A stretch of DNA of 17,003 nt, taken from contig VYDF01000050.1 of NCBI GenBank assembly GCA_009843565.1, forward strand, positions 1 through 17,003, written 5' to 3'. Both the position numbers and the translations under genes were made by a program. Each line of letters opens with the position of its first letter. The stretch's first letter is position 1. The notes under the pieces were generated by a model. It had not been told where the DNA came from. It worked only from the letters and a program-made list of their open reading frames with translations, and made no database searches. Shown in pieces: positions 12,609 through 17,003 of the stretch. Origin of the DNA: Acidimicrobiia bacterium (GTDB taxonomy: Bacteria; Actinomycetota; Acidimicrobiia; Acidimicrobiales; Bin134).

Positions 12609-13754
12609 CTACCCCGCGGCCTCGAGAATCGCAGTGGTCACGACCCTCTCAAGCGCTGGGGCATCGGCATCGAACTGGCCGAGGCTGTCCCACCGGTCAA
12701 TCTGTTCCTGCCAGACATCAAGATCAAACCATCCGAAACCGCCTAGCGCCTCGACGCCAGCGTTTTCCTTGATGCCCAGCAGAATCTGAGCCCCGGCAAG
12801 CTGCGACTCATATTCCAGATCCGGGTATTCGTCAATCAACATCTCTACAGCCTCTTCAGGGTTCTCCGTAGCGAATGCCCATCCCCGGGCGGTCGCACGA
12901 AGCCAGCCGGCCAAGACCTCTGGGTTGTTCTCAATCGTGTCGGTAGCGGCGTAGTAGATGTGGGCATAGAGAGGCACCCCGGCATCCCACAGCCGGAGAG
13001 TGTTGCGATCTGGCACCTGGCTCAACTGCCCCACATTCGTGACCCAGCCCGTGAACACATCGACCTGATCAGTCAGCAACGGCGTGATGTCACCGCCAAC
13101 CGTCTCCAAACTGCCCAAGTCGTCGCGTGTCATCCCGTTAGCCGCTAGCAAGGCCTCTACGAGGATCACGCCAGTTGCCTGAGTGCCGACAACCAAACCG
13201 CGCATGTCCTGGGGAGAATCCAGCGGCGTATCGCCCTTCGAGAAGAACGCATACGGATGCTCGGGGGTTCCAACTGCGAATACCTGAAGCGGGATGCCCT
13301 GTGAGACCGCCAGCATTGCAGATGGACTAGATGACAATTGACCTATGAGAGCTCGGCCAGAAGCTACTTGGGCGACCCCGTCGATACTTGGACCGCCAGG
13401 ATCGATCTTTAGAACGATCCCTTCCTCTTCATACCACCCCATCCTCTTGGCAACGACCTCACCGTGAACGCCATTGTCAGCGAGCCAACCCAGCTGGTAA
13501 GTGACATTGTTGAGCTCAACCGGCTCGACCACGGCCGGTTCTTCAGGCGCCGGCTCCTCTGCTGCCGGCTCTTGAGCCACCGGTTCTTCAGGCGCCGGCT
13601 CCTCAGCTGCCGGCTCCTGTACCGCACTCTGAGAAGCGCTGTCGTCATCATCATCTCCGCCACAGCTGGCGGCAAAGACCGCCGTCACAGCGAAGAGCGC
13701 CAACATCAACAGCCAGCGCGACCCTTTAGCCCTCTTGTCTTCGACCCGTCTCAT
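12609..13754 (-). CDS. ABC transporter substrate-binding lipoprotein (NMT1/THI5-like)
   Basis: Extracytoplasmic binding protein for the ATPase/permease pair. Seen with start at ATG 13754 (381 residues): a basic start, a hydrophobic helix WLLMLALFAVTAVFAAS and lipidation Cys31 (FAASC), an acidic DDDDD stretch, then an Ala/Glu/Pro linker with a 15-residue repeat. The NMT1/THI5-type fold follows: YQLGWLADNGVHGEVVAKRMGWYEEEGIVLKI, ASGRALIGQLSSSPSAMLAVSQGIPLQVFAV, DMRGLVVGTQATG, and a helical C-terminus. Relatives bind taurine, sulfonates, nitrate, riboflavin or pyrimidine precursors of thiamine; the ligand cannot be read. GGGAGG just ahead of ATG 13754 decides the start over 13799. It lies 8.5 kb from its ATPase and permease but shares their operator. 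Confidence 0.9.
   Translation of the reverse strand: MRRVEDKRAKGSRWLLMLALFAVTAVFAASCGGDDDDDSASQSAVQEPAAEEPAPEEPVAQEPAAEEPAPEEPAVVEPVELNNVTYQLGWLADNGVHGEVVAKRMGWYEEEGIVLKIDPGGPSIDGVAQVASGRALIGQLSSSPSAMLAVSQGIPLQVFAVGTPEHPYAFFSKGDTPLDSPQDMRGLVVGTQATGVILVEALLAANGMTRDDLGSLETVGGDITPLLTDQVDVFTGWVTNVGQLSQVPDRNTLRLWDAGVPLYAHIYYAATDTIENNPEVLAGWLRATARGWAFATENPEEAVEMLIDEYPDLEYESQLAGAQILLGIKENAGVEALGGFGWFDLDVWQEQIDRWDSLGQFDADAPALERVVTTAILEAAG
13535..13619. repeat. Two 40-bp near-identical copies with a 45-bp period in the lipoprotein linker
   Basis: Copies at 13535-13574 and 13580-13619 differ at two bases. The 45-bp period keeps the reading frame and encodes a repeated EPAAEEPAPEEP unit on the minus strand. 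It lies in the flexible linker between the lipid anchor and the binding domain, so copy number could vary without harming ligand binding. Confidence 0.8.
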
Positions 13755-13803
13755 GGCCCCTCCCAAGTTCGGTTGCTTTGCCGAGCCCACGCCCAGCACA
13801 AAC

Positions 13804-13834
13804 GACGCTACCTAGTCAACAGATGACTGTCAAC
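13804..13834 (-). promoter_or_regulatory. Promoter and operator of the binding-protein gene
   Basis: On the minus strand TTGACA (13828-13833), a 17-base spacer and TAGCGT (13805-13810) form a plausible promoter about 43 nt before ATG 13754. The operator GATGACTGTCAAC (13822-13834) covers the -35 box and differs from GTTGACTGTCAAC at one base. A further GTCAAC half-site lies at 13815-13820. The octamer GTAGCGTC around the -10 is identical to that in the dapA-like promoter (GACGCTAC on the plus strand at 13804-13811 and 4363-4370). Confidence 0.65.
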
Positions 13835-13891
13835 TAGGCACTGGCCTCTGTTGGGCCTGCTGTCTTGGGGATCCATCTACAGTAAGGCGGC

Positions 13892-15367
13892 ATGACTGCC
13901 GGCGATTCGGTAAGGCCAGGTGCTTCCGGCTTCTTCGACGAGGCTGTCGACGAGCACGGGCGCACTCGAGACCACTATCGGCCGGTGCAGGAGTGGTTCG
14001 ACCGGCTGACACTGGAGCAGGTGAAGGCCCTTGAAGAGCAGCGCAACGAGTCTTTCCGCCGCCAAGGGATCACCTTCACGGTTTACGGCGGCGATGAGGG
14101 CACCGAGCGCACCTGGCCGATGGATCTGTTCCCCCGGATCATCGACGCCGAAGAGTGGGCCATGCTGGAGCGGGGCCTGATACAGCGGGTCACCGCCCTC
14201 AACCGCTTCCTCGACGACATCTACGCCGGCGAGCAGGCCATCGTCAACGACGGAATCGTCCCCCGGCGGCTGATCACCTCGTGCACCGGCTTTGAGCGGG
14301 AGGCCATGAACGTGTCGGTCCCGCTGGGGGCGCGCTGCCTGGTGGCCGGAATCGACCTGGTGCGTGACGCCGACGGCGCCTACCGGGTGCTGGAGGACAA
14401 CCTGCGCAACCCCAGCGGCATCTCCTATGTGATCGAGAACCGGGCCGCCATGACCAAGCTGTTGCCCGCCGCCTTCTCCGATCTGGCGGTTCGCTCGGTT
14501 GACCACTACGGGCGCTCGCTGCTGCGGGCCTTGCGCTCCATCGCCCCGCCCGCCTGCGGCGACGATCCCACCGTGGTGGTGCTCACCCCCGGCATCTTCA
14601 ATTCGGCCTACTTCGAGCACGCCTTTTTGGCCCGCAGCATGGGCGTGGAGCTGGTGGAGGGGCGCGACTTGGTGGTGGACGACCATATGGTGGCCATGCG
14701 CACCACCCGGGGCCTGGAGCGGGTGGACGTGATCTACCGGCGCATCGACGACGACTTCTTGGATCCGGTGGTGTTCAACCCCAGTTCCACCCTGGGAGTG
14801 CCCGGACTGATGGCCGCCGCTCGGGCCGGCACGGTGTCGGTGGCCAACTCGGTGGGCAACGGGGTGGGCGACGACAAGGCGGTCTACGCCTATGTGCCCG
14901 ACATGATCCGCTATTACCTGGGCGAAGAGACGATCATCCCCAACGCCGACACCTACCTGCTGTGGGAGGAGGACCAGCGGAACGAGGTGCTGAAGCGTCT
15001 CGACCAGCTGGTGGTCAAGCCGGTGGCCGAATCCGGGGGCTACGGCATCGTGATCGGCCCCCGGGCCACCGATGCCGAGCTGGCCGAGGCTCGAGACAAG
15101 ATCTTGGCCGATCCCCGCAATTGGATCGCCCAAGAGGTGGTCAACCTGTCCCGGCTGCCGGCGTGGAGCGGCGACGGATTCGCCCCCCGCCACATCGACC
15201 TGCGCCCGTTCGTATTGAGCGGTGAGCAGGTGGAGGTGATCCCCGGCGGACTCACCCGGGTGGCCCTGCGGGAGGGATCGCTCATCGTCAACAGCTCCCA
15301 GGGCGGCGGCTCCAAGGACACCTGGGTGCTGGGCAGCCCCGAACCGACCACGGCAGCCCCAAGCTGA
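13892..15367 (+). CDS. Circularly permuted ATP-grasp protein (DUF404/DUF407)
   Basis: ATP-grasp enzymes join a carboxylate to an amine via an acyl-phosphate; this permuted group is predicted to form peptide or amide bonds, with no substrate known. Seen in 491 residues: FDEAVDEHGRTRDHYRPVQEWF, MDLFPRIIDAEEWAMLERGLIQRVTALNRFL, the acidic loop VLEDNLRNPSGISYVIENR (from about 166), VANSVGNGVGDDKAVYAYVPDMIRYYLGEE, VVKPVAESGGYGIVIGP, and a C-terminal SQGGGSKDTWVL. All blocks occur in the family order. GC content rises sharply here, marking the return to chromosome-like DNA. It opens a three-gene operon with alpha-E and transglutaminase-like proteins. ATG 13892 has AAGGCGG just before it. A long opposite-strand frame here is a shadow. 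Confidence 0.93.
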   Translation: MTAGDSVRPGASGFFDEAVDEHGRTRDHYRPVQEWFDRLTLEQVKALEEQRNESFRRQGITFTVYGGDEGTERTWPMDLFPRIIDAEEWAMLERGLIQRVTALNRFLDDIYAGEQAIVNDGIVPRRLITSCTGFEREAMNVSVPLGARCLVAGIDLVRDADGAYRVLEDNLRNPSGISYVIENRAAMTKLLPAAFSDLAVRSVDHYGRSLLRALRSIAPPACGDDPTVVVLTPGIFNSAYFEHAFLARSMGVELVEGRDLVVDDHMVAMRTTRGLERVDVIYRRIDDDFLDPVVFNPSSTLGVPGLMAAARAGTVSVANSVGNGVGDDKAVYAYVPDMIRYYLGEETIIPNADTYLLWEEDQRNEVLKRLDQLVVKPVAESGGYGIVIGPRATDAELAEARDKILADPRNWIAQEVVNLSRLPAWSGDGFAPRHIDLRPFVLSGEQVEVIPGGLTRVALREGSLIVNSSQGGGSKDTWVLGSPEPTTAAPS

Positions 15368-15424
15368 TGCCGGCCCGACACGCGAGCGATTCAGGACACC
15401 AAAGCTGATGCTGGCCCGACACGC
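15361..15424 (+). repeat. Direct repeat duplicating a stop/start junction, with a 13-codon mini-ORF
   Basis: A 23-base unit at 15361-15383 recurs at 15402-15424 with one mismatch, an offset of 41. Each copy contains TGATG. In the first, TGA (15365-15367) ends the ATP-grasp gene and ATG (15367-15369) opens a mini-ORF, MPARHASDSGHQS. That ORF's stop TGA (15406-15408) overlaps the alpha-E start ATG (15408-15410) in the second copy. The mini-ORF starts MPARHA where alpha-E starts MLARHA, so it looks like a duplicated former gene start. Confidence 0.8.
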
Positions 15425-16427
15425 CGAGGACATGTTCTGGGCCGGCCGCTACCTGGAGCGGGCCGAGGACACCGCCCGCATGGTGCGGGCCACCCTGCTC
15501 AGCACCGTGGCCGAGAGCCCGGCGCAGGCCATCGATCGGATGCAGAACCTGATCAGCACGCTGCGGCTGGAAGTGCCCGCCCCCACCCAAGACGTGGAGT
15601 CCTTGGCCGAGAGCATCACGCCGTCGCCGCCCATGCTGCGCAGCGAAGCCGGGCTGGGCATCGACGTGCAGGCGGCGGCCACCCGCTTGGTGGCCTCACC
15701 GGCGCTGGCCGGGTCGGTGGCGTTCTGCATCGGCCGCACCAGGGAGAACTTCCGGTCCCTGCGAGACCAGATCCCCTCGGAGCTGTGGGAGCAGATCAAC
15801 GAATTCCACCTGCGGCTCCGCCAGAAAGACTTCCCGGCGACCATGGAACAAGACCCGTTCCAAACCCTCGATTTCATCCGGGTTAGCTGCCAGTCGCTCA
15901 CCGGTGTCATCAGCTCGTCGATGGCCCAGGGCGAGGGCTACCGGTTCTTGGTGCTGGGCCAGATGCTGGAGCGGGCGCTGATGACCTGCCGGCTGGTCAG
16001 CGTCCGCTACCCCGAGCTTGACGGATCGTCCTACGACGAGATGGCCCTCACCCTCCGGTCGGTGTCGGCCTTGGAGGCCTACCAGCGGGCCAGCCAGTCG
16101 TCTCCCGTGGGCTCTGACGTGGCCCGATTCCTCATGGTCAATGACTCATTCCCCCGGTCGGTGCTCTATTGCCTGAGGGCCAGTGAGGCCCATGTCGAAG
16201 CGCTGGCCGCCAACGGCCGCCCCCCGCCCCTCAGGCGTTTGGCCCAGCTCCGCTCCGAACTGGAGTATGCCGACTTCGACGCCATGGTGGGCGACCTGCC
16301 CCATCATCTGTCTGCCCTGGAAGCCGGGGTGCGGGATGCGGCCAATCTGGTGGGCAACCACTTTTTCCGCAACGCCGAGTCTTTCGACCTCCACAGCCAG
16401 GCCATCATGCCGGGGGTGTCGTCGTGA
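15408..16427 (+). CDS. Alpha-E domain protein (DUF403)
   Basis: Alpha-E proteins are all-helical and found almost always beside permuted ATP-grasp and transglutaminase-like genes; their biochemical role is not settled. Seen in 339 residues: N-terminal MLARHAEDMFWAGRYLERAEDTARMVRA, the family's signature start; a middle FCIGRTRENFRSLRDQIPSELWEQINEFH; GEGYRFLVLGQMLERALMTCRL; and VARFLMVNDSFPRSVLYCL with a helical C-terminus. Length is typical. ATG 15408 overlaps the stop of a 13-codon mini-ORF produced by a local duplication. The downstream gene overlaps its stop as GTGA, so the three genes are tightly coupled. Confidence 0.93.
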   Translation: MLARHAEDMFWAGRYLERAEDTARMVRATLLSTVAESPAQAIDRMQNLISTLRLEVPAPTQDVESLAESITPSPPMLRSEAGLGIDVQAAATRLVASPALAGSVAFCIGRTRENFRSLRDQIPSELWEQINEFHLRLRQKDFPATMEQDPFQTLDFIRVSCQSLTGVISSSMAQGEGYRFLVLGQMLERALMTCRLVSVRYPELDGSSYDEMALTLRSVSALEAYQRASQSSPVGSDVARFLMVNDSFPRSVLYCLRASEAHVEALAANGRPPPLRRLAQLRSELEYADFDAMVGDLPHHLSALEAGVRDAANLVGNHFFRNAESFDLHSQAIMPGVSS

Positions 16428-17003
16428 GGCTGGACATCTGCTATCGCACCAGGTTCGCGTTCGACGCTCCGGTGCGGGAGTCCCAGAACGAGATGAGAGC
16501 CTGTCCGGTCTCCGATGAGCGACAGCAGTTGCTGAACTATCGGGTGATCGTCGAGCCGTCGGCCAGGATGCTGTCGTTCACCGACTACTGGGGCACCAGG
16601 GTGGACCATTTCGGCGTCACCGACGCCCACACCGCCCTCGAGGTCACCGCCGAGGCCTCGGTGGAGACCCAAGACCCGCCGCCAGTGGCCACCGGCCCTG
16701 CGATGGAGACCCTGAAGGTGCCGGGATTCCGCGATCGCCACGAGGAATTCCTAAAGCGCAGCCACCACACAAGCTGGAACGAGGATATTGCCCAGGCAGC
16801 CCGCGGCCTTGCCGAGGCCAACGGGTCAGATGTGGTCAGCGCAGTGACGGAGATCAATCGGTTCGTTGGCGACAAGCTCGCCTATGAGCCTGGTGCCACC
16901 GAAATCGGCGAGCCCATTGCCGCCATCGCGGCCAAGGGGGTCGGCGTGTGCCAGGACTACGCCCACCTGGCCGTGGCCCTGTGCCGAAGCATCGGCATCC
17001 CGG
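16424..17003 (+). CDS. Transglutaminase-like cysteine protease-fold protein, 3' end outside the window
   Basis: Translated by hand from GTG 16424 (GTGA overlap with alpha-E); 193 codons are visible and the gene runs off the right edge. Seen: N-terminal RLDICYRTRFAFDAPVRESQNEMRACP, the bacterial transglutaminase-like N-terminal beta domain, which resembles DUF-type Bact_transglu_N; DYWGTRVDHFGV; then the catalytic core AAKGVGVCQDYAHLAVALCRSIGIP with nucleophile Cys176. The catalytic His and Asp would lie beyond the window. Bacterial members are peptidases or amide-bond hydrolases and rarely cross-linkers. With an ATP-grasp ligase and alpha-E in one operon, it may edit or cleave the bond the ligase makes; that is inference. 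Confidence 0.9.
   Translation, partial: MRLDICYRTRFAFDAPVRESQNEMRACPVSDERQQLLNYRVIVEPSARMLSFTDYWGTRVDHFGVTDAHTALEVTAEASVETQDPPPVATGPAMETLKVPGFRDRHEEFLKRSHHTSWNEDIAQAARGLAEANGSDVVSAVTEINRFVGDKLAYEPGATEIGEPIAAIAAKGVGVCQDYAHLAVALCRSIGIP

Noticed and set aside
3218..13891. Integrase, transposase, att repeats or CRISPR array to explain the inserted-looking block
   Set aside because: I looked for recombinase motifs, a second copy of the tRNA 3' end near 13840-13890, and regularly spaced repeats; none was seen. The block may have been gained by homologous recombination or have lost its integrase.
13877..15433. A 518-codon minus-strand open frame rich in Gly, His and Val
   Set aside because: It lies opposite the ATP-grasp gene, whose family motifs are clear. 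The low-complexity composition is what a GC-rich gene gives on its other strand.

Overview
The window reads as chromosomal DNA of a high-GC actinobacterium, possibly of the Acidimicrobiia or a related uncultured lineage. This rests on a CarD protein that closely follows the mycobacterial one, GC-rich flanks, a tRNA without encoded CCA, frequent GTG starts and ATGA/GTGA gene overlaps. The species cannot be named from sequence alone.

The window has three parts. The left flank (1-3217, GC-rich) holds the end of a glutaminyl-peptide cyclotransferase-like gene, a DUF429 gene overlapping it, an unrecognised convergent gene, carD and a tRNA-Pro(TGG). The right flank (13892-17003, GC-rich) holds an operon of a circularly permuted ATP-grasp protein, an alpha-E (DUF403) protein and a transglutaminase-like protein cut by the window edge. 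This set recurs in many bacteria and is suspected of making or editing peptide/amide bonds.

Between them, from just after the tRNA to about 13840, lies a visibly less GC-rich block of eleven genes that looks like an acquired catabolic cassette. A plus-strand run (4439-11154) encodes an ABC ATPase, a permease, an aldehyde dehydrogenase, an FAD-dependent oxidoreductase, a CaiB/BaiF CoA-transferase, an enoyl-CoA hydratase and a seven-iron ferredoxin, with ATGA/GTGA overlaps at three junctions. A DapA-family aldolase/dehydratase is transcribed divergently on the left. On the right, on the minus strand, are an NMT1/THI5-like lipoprotein binding protein, a HutC-type GntR regulator and a deaminase strikingly like yeast cytosine deaminase.

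The main discovery is a 13-bp near-palindrome, GTTGACnGTCAAC, found once in each of three regulatory regions: between dapA-like and the ABC/catabolic operon, just ahead of the GntR gene, and ahead of the binding-protein gene. Two of these sites overlap predicted -35 boxes that share the same -10 octamer. The likely picture is one substrate-induced regulon: the binding protein, ATPase and permease import a small, perhaps nitrogen-heterocyclic, compound; the deaminase, flavoenzyme, ferredoxin and dehydrogenase convert it; CoA transfer, hydration and aldol cleavage feed it to central metabolism. The substrate is inferred and unproven.

A second discovery is a 41-bp-offset near-perfect duplication of the stop/start junction between the ATP-grasp and alpha-E genes, which creates a 13-codon mini-ORF linked by TGATG at both ends. 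No stretch over about 300 bases lacks a gene; the longest gap (3218-3467) holds two hairpins.
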